From: Heligmosomoides polygyrus polygyrus
Lineage: Eukaryota > Nematoda > Chromadorea > Rhabditida > Heligmosomidae
Assembly (NCBI GenBank): GCA_947396885.1
Contig: OX377203.1
Span: 30,011,253 to 30,075,252, forward strand
DNA: 64,000 nucleotides
Reading direction: 5' to 3'
Shown here: positions 50,011 through 60,965 of the stretch, piece after piece
Numbering within the stretch: the stretch's first letter is position 1
How the letters are laid out: each line of letters begins with the position of its first letter
Program-made: the position numbers and the translations under genes
Notes under the pieces: generated by a model
What the model saw: only the letters and a program-made list of their open reading frames with translations
What the model was told of the DNA's origin: nothing
The model's database searches: none

Positions 50011-52329
50011 CTAACGGCCTCAAAATGCGTATGCGGATAGATCACTTAAGGTACTTTACGGCGACGGGCTCAGAACTTCTCAGCTGCCTAAACTGCTTTA
50101 GCCCCATCTGCCGTTTTAGGGCGGCGGACTTAGCGGTCGACGTTTCCTGCACTCTTACTTGTCCATATTTGGGTTTTCGACACTCCAAATAACACCGTTT
50201 TGTTTATAACGAAAAGCTCTATCGAATGGTTTCACTCTCGACCAATTTAAAAAAAATCGATTTTTTGACAATATCGATGACGCGGGCGCTCTAGGCCGAG
50301 CAGCGCGGACGATGACGTCATCGAAAACCGGTATTTTCGAAATTGACCAGATTTCCTCGTGCAAACTTCGTTTAAAATCATCTAGGGGTCAATTGGGGCG
50401 CTGATTACGAATCCGACGTTCGTTTTTGAAAATTCCGCCGACTTCAGCAGGTTGCATTCCATTTGAGGGTGGTCGGGTCGTGATCACCGATCACCCTCAG
50501 TTATCGGTATGAGCGCTCTCCTGCCCTAATCGTACAAATGTACTTCAGCATCGTGTTCGGCACCCCGAATAAGCCCCCTACCCTACATGAATTTTGAACA
50601 AAATCGATGATCCTGATCCGACCACCCTCAATTATCCAGAAGAAAATCCAAAACCTACCGAAGTCGAGATTTTCAAAAACGAGCGTCGGATTCGTAATCA
50701 GCGCCCCAAATAACCCCTAGACGATTTTGGACGAAGTTTGCACGAGGAAATCTGGCCAATTTCGAAAATACCGGTTTTCGATGACGTCATCGTCCGCGCA
50801 TCTCGTCCTAGAGCGCCCGCGTCATCGATATTGTCACAAAATCGATTTTTTGAAATTGGTCGAGAGTGAAACCATTCGATAGAGCTTTTCGTTATAAACA
50901 AAACGGTGTTATTGGGAGTGTCGAAAACCCAAATATGGACAAGTAAGAGTGCAGGAAACGTCGACCGCTAAGTCCGCCGCCCTAAAACGGCAGATGGGGC
51001 TAAAGCAGTTTAGGCAGCTGAGAAGTTCTGAGCCCGTCGCCGTAAAGTACCTTAAGTGATCTATCCGCATACGCATTTTGAGGCCGTTAGCTCGCCGTGT
51101 CTTCTCGCAGTGGTCCACCGAAATCGGAAAAAATGCTTCACACAAGCCTCACCTGCATCTTCACACCCCTATAACATTGCCCCCTCCTGTGCTAAACCAT
51201 TCTGCTTTAGCGTGCTAGCAGACCGTTCGACTGCCTACAAGGCCTACAAGCTGCAACCTGAAAGGTTCCAACTTGACAGAACTATTAAGCTCCGAAGACG
51301 CCCGCGTGTGCAATTTGCGAGCGGTCGCCCCCTCGATTGAAAGGTTCGATCCTATATGCATTGTTCATGGCGCACTCCAAAGGCTCGCTGGACAGCCTTG
51401 GAGCAATTCCTGAGTAGGGCGGCAAGAAATTTCTGATAAAACTGCAAACGATCAGTCTACAAGTTGTCCCCCCCCCCCTCCTCGATTGAAAGGATCGATT
51501 CTCTATGCATTGTTCACGGCGCACACCAAAGTTTCGCTTGGACAGATTGGAGCTAATCCTGAGTGGGGTGGCGGGGAATTTCTGATAAAACTCCCCAAAC
51601 GCTCAGTCTACAAGCTGTCCCCCCCCCCCTCCCTCGATTGAAATGTTCGATTCTGTATGCATGTTCATGGCGCACCCCAAAGGCTCGCTGGACAGCCTTG
51701 GAGCAATTCCTGAGTTGGGCGGCAAGAAATTTCTGATAAAACTGCCCAAGAGATCAGTCTACAAGCTGCCCCCCCCCTCGATTGAAAGGTTCGATTCTCT
51801 ATGCATTGTTCACGGCGCACACCAATATTTCGCTGGGACAGATTGGAGCTGATCCTGAGTGGGTGGCAGGGAATTTCTGATAACATTCTCCAAACGGCTC
51901 GAAATAGTTTTGAAAACGTCGCAGTTCCCAGTGAGAGAAGATAGAAGCGCAGGGGACATGCGCTCGCCCACTCGATTGATAGGTTAGGTTCTGTGTGCAT
52001 TGTGCACGGCGCACTCTCGGGGCATTCCTGGCATGACAGAGCGCTGGCGACGTACGCCATCTTCGAGATACTCCGAAAGCACGCATATCCTGGGAAATAA
52101 GCTGCTCTAATCGCCCGTCCAGCCAATTTTGGACCACCCATGTCGAAAATACGAGTGTTCCGGTAAAGTTTTACACACGTTTGTGTAGATCTCGAAGAGG
52201 CGAATCGAATGGTACCAACCTTTATTCAAGAAACCTAAAACTGAAGGAGTTATGAGCGTGCGACGCTTTGCGACGCTATGTTGGCGTTTTTTCGCCCACT
52301 TTTGACCGTGCGGCGCGAGCGGTATTGTA

Positions 52330-53490
52330 GCTCGGCTTATCAAGCGATATGGTGAGCGATAAGCCGCGTTGTCCGACCATGAGTTTTCCGCTGTGAATTC
52401 TCTGTTAATGTTATGTGAGTCGTTGATGAATCCAACCCAACCTCATCACTTTCTAACAAGAAGGGTTTTCATTTCCGGCATTATGCAATTAATCGGGTCA
52501 CGTTCTACAGATATAAGACCGCGGTGCGCCACCGTTCGTTTGTAATCTGAAAAATCAATTCTCTCGACCAGCCGACCAGTTTCTTTACGCTCACCCCAGA
52601 TTGCACAAGAAAAGAAATGTACGGCTGATCGGTCAGACCTTCTTCACATATCTAGATCAATGTTCATTTATTGAATGAATGTCTACGTTTTAGTAGCCCC
52701 TTAAGCTATAGCTTTCTGCAAGAATTGGCTTTAGTTCTAGCACATGGAATGAGTTTCTTTGAAGCAACCTAATAGGTTTTTCACTAGTAGTATGAAGGAG
52801 TGGTCGTGTTAATCGAAGGCCGTTTTTCTAAACACAGCCTTGTCCCGGTCTGTGGATGTTGGAGAGAAGAGAGTGATATCAGTGTAGCCTTAATAGTTCA
52901 ATAACGCGCCTCACAAAGACGTAGGTAATGATGACAAGTCACGGCAGGGTTCTCAAGTTTGTATTGTGGAGGTGTTTGGCGACGAAAAATTACCAGAATT
53001 CGACAGGAAGGAAGGACACTGATTTGGTTATCAGCCACCGCAGGTCAATCAAGGTTTAGACCAAAAACGCATTCAAAACGCTGTCACGATATAGCATTGG
53101 ATTTATTGACGCAAACAAAGCGTACGCGGAGAGATTGATGTCCCTTAGAATAAGAAGGTATAGCGCATCCCACGAAGATATTGACTAATACCGTCCTTTG
53201 TAATTTAATATTCCTCCAGCAGATTGTTCTTTAATTAGCACCACCGAATCCGCAAAAGGACACGACGGAGATTAGAGCAGCAGATTGAGAAGGTATCGAG
53301 CTCGATATCGAACTTTTCGAAAGCGTTCAAAACACCTTCACCGAACACCTATGATGAGACGTTTGTCAACAATTTATGATCGGATACCACACGGTTCTCG
53401 ACGAATCAGTTATGTTCTGCCTTCCGTCACTGAAAAACAGGATAAAAACCGCAACCTTGTATATGATATGCAGAATCATGAAAGGACAAA
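52330..53490. other. No gene seen
   Basis: Unassigned sequence. A short SINE-A tail (GCGCATCCCACGAAGATATT) is at about 53160-53215. Confidence 0.4.
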
Positions 53491-53496
53491 CGACGG

Positions 53497-53757
53497 CGCT
53501 AATCAATCCCTCTTAGGATACGGCGCGCACTTCTACAAGAAGTCTTGGAGGCAGGTTGAATGTGTACTTGACCTTTATACACAAGGGTTTACGGCGGCCA
53601 CCTGATAGAAAGGTAACAGTGCTTCATCGTTCCCAGACTTGCTTTGTACCAAATCAACGATGGTGGTGAGATGGAAAGCTTTAGGCAGGAAACACGAACT
53701 AAGGAGCTGAAATCAGGTCCACTCGACAGTTGATTCCTCCTCCGACTGCGCTACATC
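53497..53757 (-). repeat. SINE-A copy
   Basis: Complement of the family from the tail (GGCGCTAATCAATCCCTCTT) to the head (GATTCCTCCTCCGACTGCGC at 53732-53751). Moderately diverged. Confidence 0.65.
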
Positions 53758-54324
53758 TCGTACGCAAGATCATTAGCAACAAGTTATCTATTAACCCTAC
53801 TGATTTCAGCCTACTCATTCCTTTTTCTAAGCCGCACTGACGAGATCCATAGAAGGAACCTTCGAACTTCAAGATTCAGATGGTGAAACACGAGTCAGAT
53901 CTGATTTTCGAACACATAGATCTCTTAGTGATTTGGAGCTACCGTTAGGTGAGTACGAAGAGAAGGCTATTTGTGCAGGCCTGAAGAAGGGCCACCACAA
54001 CTTAAGCATTATCAGACTGTGTGTAGTAGTAGATGCTTTACTATGAATACGTAATTTATGGGCAGTTTTGATGTATCCTGCAGGTGATCCTTAGATGCAT
54101 GTGACTTCTGCAGTACGTGCCCACTACTTTCCTTAACGCTTCTTCATCCCCGTTTACGAAACCAGATTATAGACATGTAACATTAGTAACAAATCGAACC
54201 TCAGCTTGATTTCCTCACGGGCGTTAGTGCTAAAATCTCATTTGTCTTCTTTTCGAGATTCGGTGGTGTAAGCCAAACATAAGCAAACTGATTAGCACCC
54301 CTTACTACAAGCAACAATGAAGAT

Positions 54325-54560
54325 CAAACGACGGCGTTAATCGGCCCTACCTTGGAAACCGCCGCGCATTCTACATAGTTCTACAGGATAAAGTGGAAGC
54401 GACCTGAACGTATTTGGCCTCTCCAATGTGTTGCAGTGCCTAACGGACGATCAAGTCAGTGTTTTGACCGTCCGAGAGCATTCTGCCACTATTTCACCGA
54501 CCAGATGGACGGATCCCCCGGTTGGTCTAGGGGGGGGGGGGGGTGCAGCCAAGAGACGAA
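54325..54560 (-). repeat. SINE-A copy with a poly-G tract
   Basis: GGCGTTAATCGGCCCTACCT, CCGCGCATTCTAC, TATTTGGCC, CGATCAAGTCAGTG, then TTCACCGACCAGATGGACGG. A 14-G run at 54530-54543 interrupts the head region. Confidence 0.6.
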
Positions 54561-54599
54561 TCGGGGTCGCCACATCGTGTCCGCAAACAAAAATTGAAA

Positions 54600-55500
54600 G
54601 AAATAATCGCTTCGGAATGTATACCAGGATCAGTTAGAAGGAGCACAACAGCCGTGAAGATTTGGCGGTAGCACTAGCACTTCGAGATCCACGGAAACTT
54701 CCTAAGCGGTTCTGCTCCTGCTTTGCTAAAACAATTCCAACCCCTCGACAGTTGAAAGAATGAAAAAGTGAAATTTTTAGGTTTTCTGGGTACAAGCTAA
54801 GATGTGGGTGAATAGGCAAAGACATCGCTAGATTTGTCCTGAGCAGACCTTCGTTCTGCTGGAAAACGAGATAAGCACAAACAGGGTAGCATTATCCAGA
54901 AAATAGCTAAAATTGCATTATCCGAAAATAGCTAAAACAAAAATTGAAATGAATGTTCTTTGTAGAGCATCTCAGCATTTGTAAAGCAGTTCACTTTAAA
55001 TTTTACCACCTTGTCAAACGGCGGTAAAATGTAAAGTGAGGTAGTTCCCAGTAGTATTATTCCCTATCACCTATTTATTATTGAGCCAGACCTGCTCAGC
55101 CACAAATTTTGATACTCTTCCTTATATCTTCTAAATTATTAAATAGAAATAAGAAAGAAGAAAAAGTGAGCAAACAATAACAATAAATAGTACAGAAATT
55201 TTATAATTTGGAATGACCAGGGAGAAGGAAAGACTTGCTACCTGTTAAAATACTAAACAATTGGCCTCTAAAGCACTGACCAATTCCATCAAAAAGCCAT
55301 TGTTGTTTTGAAATGCTTTCCCTTAACCACTCAGCGTGTCATCCATGTTTTTTAGTCCAGACTATGATTTTTTGCACGGAAAAATGTAGAACCTGAAGAA
55401 ACGATGGTTCCATGATATCTTTATTTGCTTAGCCCAGTACTCTTGTTCAAGCTTTTCTGCTTAGCGTACTGATAAAATTAAGAAGAACTTTGAACGCTGA
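54600..55500. other. No gene seen
   Basis: AT-rich unassigned sequence. TTTTACCACCTTGTCAAACG at about 55000 is followed by GCGGTAAAATGTAAAGTGA, giving a short imperfect hairpin around the GTAAAGT/ACTTTA words. Confidence 0.35.
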
Positions 55501-55504
55501 CCAG

Positions 55505-55730
55505 AGGCACGTCTAGCGCAGTTCAAGGAGGCGCCTAGTAGTTGACAGAGGATGGGAGGAACTTTCTGATGCGAGAATCAAACCAATACACCTCGCAGGG
55601 ACACCAGCTGGCCAACGCAAATCACTGTACAGCCAAATGTGCATCCAAATTGTATCCACGAAGTGAATAGAATGCGTGGCACATCCCAATAGGGAGTGAT
55701 TGGCGTCGTCCTTCATTCCTTTTACAAGCC
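55505..55730 (+). repeat. SINE-A copy, degenerate
   Basis: Head GTCTAGCGCAGTTCAAGGAG (55510-55529), middle ACGCAAATCACTGTACAGCC, tail GAATAGAATGCGTGGCACAT and CCCAATAGGGAGTGATTGGC. Confidence 0.65.
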
Positions 55731-56123
55731 GCCCTTTATCCTTTGTTTATGAGCACAGAGTGAACCATCGACGCTGAGGTCATCTTATACCAGAACGGTA
55801 ACGTTAGCCGACCGATACTATGCTAAGACCTCGGGGGAGAAAAGAGTGTGACGGATGGCAACTTTTGCACTCGACAACACTGCCACACTTGAATTGCCTT
55901 GAACGTCTCCGGTTCAACACAACACCAATCGACTACACATCGTACATCGAAAATGTGCCCTTTCCTCGAAATGTTTAGAGGAATGAAATTCCTGGGTCAG
56001 CTACATAGTCGTCAGGATCGGAGAGTGGCGTCTGATAGCATTCAGGTTTTCGGAGAAGGCATCAGAAGCTAGCTCAAGTGCTGCTTTCCGCCAAACATTT
56101 GACAGAAAAATTGTGAAAATTCA

Positions 56124-56645
56124 TTAAAAAATACTCCTGCATTTCGCTGCACTAGCACACTCCCACAAATGCCAAAGCATGCGTATGGGGAGCACTTCTT
56201 TATTATGGGCACCAGCGGCGTAGAGCTCAATAAAGCGAATCGTACTTCGGCTCTGTGCTCCTTCTGGAATGTTTCGCTCAATAGCTTGAATAGAGAAAGA
56301 CAGCAAACAAACAGCAACGTCTGTAGAAGCGAACCCCTTTAGGTGCGGACGGCGAAGATTACTGAGAGTTCGTAGGACCTTGAAATTGGAAGCAGGGAGC
56401 TGAAGGCGAAGTGAGAAAGAAGCGTATGTCTCTCCCTGGACGCCACAGTTGATTGAGAGGTGGAACTTCCCTGCACCGAAGGCGCGCTCGATCAATAGCC
56501 GCAGTTCGAGCGGAAGGAATTTAGGAAATTCAGCGTTGAAGCACAAATGGAGCAAAAAGCGAAGGAACCGGCCAGATGGCTGGCGACGGGCGACGACGAA
56601 CCTCGGCGACGATGCCGAAACAGGTTCTTGCGTGCGTGACGCCAC
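56124..56645 (-). CDS. Open frame of 173 codons, unknown
   Basis: Not recognised. Segments such as GRFLRFLLHLCFNAEFPKFL, ELRLLIERAFGAGKFHLSIN and STDVAVCLLSFSIQAIERNI read like a globular protein with no low complexity. There is no ATG at the left edge (the frame opens after TGA and the first start-like codon is GTG at 56645), so it would be an internal exon or a remnant. Splice limits not determined. The + strand next to it (56774-56900) has a hydrophobic run LFALQWMGSFVAVILCIWLI that could be a membrane segment of another exon. Confidence 0.3.
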   Translation of the reverse strand: MASRTQEPVSASSPRFVVARRQPSGRFLRFLLHLCFNAEFPKFLPLELRLLIERAFGAGKFHLSINCGVQGETYASFSLRLQLPASNFKVLRTLSNLRRPHLKGFASTDVAVCLLSFSIQAIERNIPEGAQSRSTIRFIELYAAGAHNKEVLPIRMLWHLWECASAAKCRSIF

Positions 56646-57109
56646 CGCCGGGTGTCATCCGCAGTAGAACTATCTCCACAAGCGCTCTGAAGCCTCCCAA
56701 GAAATCCACTCTCCTCTCTTCGTGAGCACCTTCGCCACTTGGATTCCACTGCGACTAAAGCCACCGCAGCTCTGTGGAGCGTAGAGGAGGTCAGGACACG
56801 GCTGCGTCTGTGCTGTTCGCGCTACAGTGGATGGGATCCTTTGTAGCGGTGATACTGTGCATCTGGCTCATCGACGGAATGCTACGTAGCTTTCTGGGCC
56901 GCCCACAGCAGCGTGCATGCAGGGTTCCGCTAAGCGGTTCACTCGAGTGCAGCCCTCTTCTAGGCCTACGAGACCTACACTTCGGAGCGGAGCCCGTAGC
57001 AGTGGTGCCCGACTACCACTTTCATGTCGAGTTGGACACTTCAAAATGGTGTATGTTATGTAGTATTGATACATTCCCTAAACGATCATCTGTATAGTGA
57101 TTAGGGTGA

Positions 57110-57230
57110 CCCCCAAGTACTGTATCAACGCTTTATCCTTCCAGACAAGCCGGTTATTAATTCATCGACACTGGAGGATGGAAGGTTCGATTGGCATGAA
57201 CGGAGCCTGAAACCATGAATTACCGAGAAC
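57110..57230 (-). repeat. SINE-A remnant
   Basis: TATCAACGCTTTATCCTTCC, AGACAAGCCGG, ATTCATCGACACTGGAGGAT and GGAAGGTTCGATTGGC match the complement of the family's middle. Ends lost. Confidence 0.5.
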
Positions 57231-57299
57231 CCATGATTCGAGATGCACGAGATAGGCGATGTTGGCTTGCTCCAACTTCGCAATGAGTACTTGCAGAAG

Positions 57300-58260
57300 T
57301 TAGTATAGCAATGCTCTCAGAATATTTTCGGATATTCAATTGAATTCAAATGTTCCAATTCGAGTATATGAGAAACACGTGATTTCCCTGAATATTCGAA
57401 TTTGAATGGAGTCGCGAAATTGTTGAATTGGAATGAAGATCATTCAGTGACCTATGCATTCGAATAGGTCATTTGGGCGTAACCGCAAAGGTTAGATAGT
57501 GGAGGAGGGCACAAAGGTCTTACAATAATACCTTTTTCCGAGTCTTTTAGTCATGCTTTCAATGCGCTTAGCGGTTTAAACGGTAAAGCTGCCTGACAGG
57601 GGAAAGTACTACAGAAGCACTACAAAGGAAGGCGGCATAAAAGGGCCGCTTAAGAGGTCTGGACTCGATTCCCCTCGTTAGATACGCCTTCACTTGTTCC
57701 GTTGACGCACTTCTATTGAGTTACTCAGTAACGATTTCCACGTTCTAGGTGTTGTACCCTCTCAACTTTTACATTCTCCTCTCTCCAATTTCTCATTTCT
57801 TTATTTTTGACAGACTACGTGTGTTTGTGTTCAGCGATTTTCGCCTTGCCGATTTTGAAATGTTTTCAATGTCTTTGTCAACATTCCTCACGTTCCATTC
57901 AATAGGATTTTAAGAGAATTGTTAAGGTTTTTAAGCCCACGTAATAGCGCAGTGGCGGAGACGCAGCATGTAACGCTCACCTCAATTCGTTTCTTGGTGA
58001 AGGCCCATCCAAGCTAACCAAGGGTAATAATTATTCGAATAGTTGAATATTCGGTATTTCTAGATTTACTAATAATCGCTCGAATCGAAGTTCGATTATT
58101 TTAAAAAATCTTTCGAAGATCGAGAGGGAGCTATATTTGAATGTTATTCGAAAATCGAATAATCTTATTCGAATATCGAATAAATTTCAAATATTTCGGC
58201 TCAAAAGCTAATTTGAACAAATTACTCGACTATTGCAATATTCGAATAAATGAAAGATGG
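57300..58260. repeat. TTCGAATA-rich palindromic region
   Basis: Two clusters (57310-57480 and 58030-58250) of ATTCGAATA/TATTCGAAT words on both strands, about a dozen in all, for example GAATAGTTGAATATTCGGTA and TTATTCGAATATCGAATAAA. Between them are two tRNA-like relics (GGACTCGATTCCCC near 57660, TAATAGCGCAGTGGCGGAGA near 57942). Confidence 0.5.
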
Positions 58261-58850
58261 AGCTTATGCTGAGCCTTTCAATCCTTTAGAGCTTTTATAC
58301 TCGTAAAATATCGAGGACGCACCGGTCCGAGTTCGCGGTGCGGCGCACAGGGCAGCAACTCAGTATCGCCAGGATGGACGGGAGTCTAGCAATAACTCCA
58401 TAGCAGATTAAGATATTGAAAAAATATCCACTGGCCAGCATCGATTTATTTTATTGATTTTTACTGGATTTGAACGCTTAAAACGCAAATCTTGATTGAT
58501 GTTCATACTTCTCAACAGATAATTAATATCGATCGATTATATTGATTTTTTGGCAGTAACTGCTCCTCTGAGATGGTAATCCTCACCTCTTATACTCCTG
58601 CCCTCCTAAATTGGGCTGCTTTTATTGCTTCCGCCACTCTTAAACGAACCGGGTGAGGTCCCCCCACTGAGGAAAAACCGTGAATTAGTTGCTCAGTGGC
58701 TGAGCATTTCCGTACTCTTCCCAGATCAAGTCTAGAATGGACTAACCAATAAAGGAGTGCGAGGCTTGCTAGGTTTGCACTCGATGCGAGCCTTGTACGA
58801 ACTAGCGGGATCAGCGCCTCTAGTGGATTTCGCTCTAACCGGCCAGTGCC

Positions 58851-59660
58851 CTACTGCATATGATCAATATACGCCACCGTAGATCCACCCGTGTCTACAA
58901 CTTCAATATCACTGTGAGACTGCGGCAGCAGCGGGCGTAGGCGTCGACGACGTGTAATGTCTGCAGCGCGTCCACGTACGCCCTTTACAGTACGCCGAAA
59001 ACTGCGCCCTGCTTTTTTTCTTCGGCGCATCTGCTGGTCGATGTCGGGAGGTGCATTCGTTCTCATCGAGAGTGGATGTCCGAACTGTCCCGCATCTCAT
59101 GGTCCCTGCGCCATCCCAAGGAGCTTTCTCTGCTGTTTGCGGTGCGAGCACAACTGCCGCCCGCATTTCTGCGTCTTAATGAGGGGTCGTCGGTCGTATG
59201 CTTTTGCAGCACCTTGTTTCGACTTCGTCTTTCCTTAGAAAAGCTGCTGAGTATTGTCACATAGTGAACTCCAATGCGGACTTAACGTTCGGTGAATGGG
59301 GGCAAACTGCCTCGCTGCATTAGCGAGCGGTTTTAGATGGAAAATCCGGCTATTGATCGGTTGCAGCGATGCTGCTACGTAATGCAGCTGTTGCATTTCT
59401 TTTGTCAGCAGCTCCTCGACAGTGTTGGAATTCGAGTTGCTGCGCTCGCTTGTCTCTCTTCTATTTCCCATCCCTCCTGCTTTAATCCTGTTCCAATGAG
59501 TTCTTGGATGCAAGACTTCTTCACGACTTGTTAAGAGACTCTTTCACATCTTCCTCTTCATCTGATCGATGAAGCCGACGCGGATCTATTTGAGCACATG
59601 TATTTGCAGTTGCCGATATCGCCGAGCCGCGGTGAATGGGGTATTACTAACGTTTCAAAT
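58851..59660. other. Coding-like segment, strand undecided
   Basis: Several long frames overlap. - strand: SNSNTVEELLTKEMQQLHY with a GTAGCA donor (about 59376), acceptor CTTTTCTAAG (59242) and then ERRSRNKVLQKHTTDDPSLR to a stop at 59063; or the frame ending SHSDIEVVDTGGSTVAYIDH at 58851. + strand: WMSELSRISWSLRHPKELSL to 59264 and, after GGTTTTAG (59336), MENPAIDRLQRCCYVMQLLH to 59534. One strand must be a shadow. I lean to the - strand because its exons join in phase. No family recognised. Confidence 0.3.
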
Positions 59661-59989
59661 GATATAATCATTCCTGTCTACTAACCATGGTCGGATTTTC
59701 GCCTTGTGTCAAAGAGAACCTCTACACATCATCACCGCGTCCTGAAGACGATCCAAAGGCGGCAGTAAACTCTATCAACAACCCGCAAGCAGAAGCAGTA
59801 TGTGTGAGTTTTTCGTTCCATTTTATACTTAAACGTGACCCAATCAAAAAATCAACGCACGACGCGGGTTAGGGGGCGTTGTGATGGCGCCTTTTCTTAC
59901 TCCTTTTGTCTACTATAGTTTCATACTCCAACGGAATCAATGCACTGGGGTGCACACGTCAAGGAAAGCACAAGGAATGTTTTAACACA

Positions 59990-60115
59990 TATGCGGTCAA
60001 ACAGCGCCGGTGGTGTAAGGCGAACATCGCTGCCCGGAAGGCAGAAGATGCGGGTTCGAGTCCTGCCTGGCGCAAAAGTTTTCATCGCAACAAAACACCC
60101 TGTAACAAGCACAAG
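59990..60115 (+). repeat. SINE-B copy, best-preserved single copy
   Basis: GCGGTCAAACAGCGCCGGTG then GTGTAAGGCG (A-box-like, about 60013-60022), GCGGGTTCGAGTCCTGCCTG (B box, 60051-60070), GCGCAAAAGTTTTCATCGCA and ACAAAACACCCTGTAAC. Defines the family. Confidence 0.8.
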
Positions 60116-60669
60116 AAATGATTGATGGTGAGGCATCACGAGTGCGCATGGTACACGTGTCGTTCTCAGCTTTAGAGCTTCAAAGCGGCAAATTAACGAG
60201 CAGGGCAGAAGGCCCCATATATATGCTATCCCACGTTAGGGCATAGGAACTAATGTTGCTGAGCACTAGCGGTAAATATAGGTTTGCCACCCTTCTCCTG
60301 ACTCGATGCAAGCCTTTTTTATCTCACGTAACGTCTTTATGGGAATTTCCTACGCGCAGATCCAACCGCAGGTAAGTGATAGGCTTTCTATGTACGAGAG
60401 TGCTGTCGTTTCCGATGAAATGACGCTCGCCAGAACGGCTTTAGACATATTCTGCTCATTTTCGACTCATCCATGCTTTAGAGGAGTCCGAAACATCGGT
60501 AGTGTAACTAACACTTACCTGGCTGCTCGAGAAAAAATATGGGGTATCCTAAGTAGGTGCTTGTATCGTGAAGCTGTGTCCTACCGCTCGTTTCGCAAGC
60601 AGTGGCAGTTGAATATGCTGTAAAATTTTGATATCCTATACTACAGAGTAGCGCGAGTGGGGTATACTG

Positions 60670-60965
60670 CAGGAAGTGGGTGCATGTAGTGCAGTCGGAG
60701 GACGTACCCGCTGTCGCGTGCACCTGATATCAGGTCCTTGGTTCGGATTTCCCGCCCAGACCAACCGAGCCTTCCATCCTTCCGTGATGTGTGAATTCTT
60801 ACCATACTATGAAGGATAAAGCATACCCTTGTTCATCGGCCAGCCACCGCAAGTCATTGTATGGCCAAATAGGCATTCAAATCGCCTTCGCGACATCCCG
60901 TAGAAGTGGAATGCGTGGCGCATACCAAAAGGGATTGTGTAACGCCGTTCTTTATCCTACCTTAT
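60670..60965 (+). repeat. SINE-A copy, full length
   Basis: Head GGTGCATGTAGTGCAGTCGG (60678-60697), CTTGGTTCGGATTTCCCGCC, CCTTCCATCCTTCCG, TTGTTCATCGGCCAGCCACC, TGTATGGCCAAATAGGCATT, TAGAAGTGGAATGCGTGGCG, and CGCCGTTCTTTATCCTAC. About 295 bp. Confidence 0.8.

Larger units (their letters stand above)
47955..52327. mobile_element. Long-terminal-inverted-repeat element, 4373 bp
   Basis: Starts CAATACCGCTCGCGCCGCAC and ends with the exact inverse, flanked by TA on both sides (47953-47954, 52328-52329). Left arm to about 50440, right arm from about 50660, so the arms (2.5 and 1.7 kb) make up nearly all of it; the spacer is about 220 bp. No frame resembles a transposase; short open frames appear in mirrored pairs because of the symmetry. 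The TA target suggests mobilisation by a Tc1/mariner-like enzyme supplied by another element (inference). Confidence 0.85.

Noticed and set aside
48141..52141. Many open frames of 60-160 codons in mirrored pairs across 48-52 kb
   Set aside because: They are consequences of the inverted-repeat element and its tandem units: the same sequence on both strands, Gly-run artefacts, no domain motifs.
47955..52327. A CRISPR array or prokaryotic satellite because of the regular 150-bp units
   Set aside because: Units are long, contiguous and G-rich, with no unique spacers, and the genome is nematode.
59039..59264. An ornithine-decarboxylase-like stretch (VGRCIRSHREWMSELSR)
   Set aside because: Only the first few residues resemble the family; the following AVKCN-type catalytic segment is absent in all three frames.
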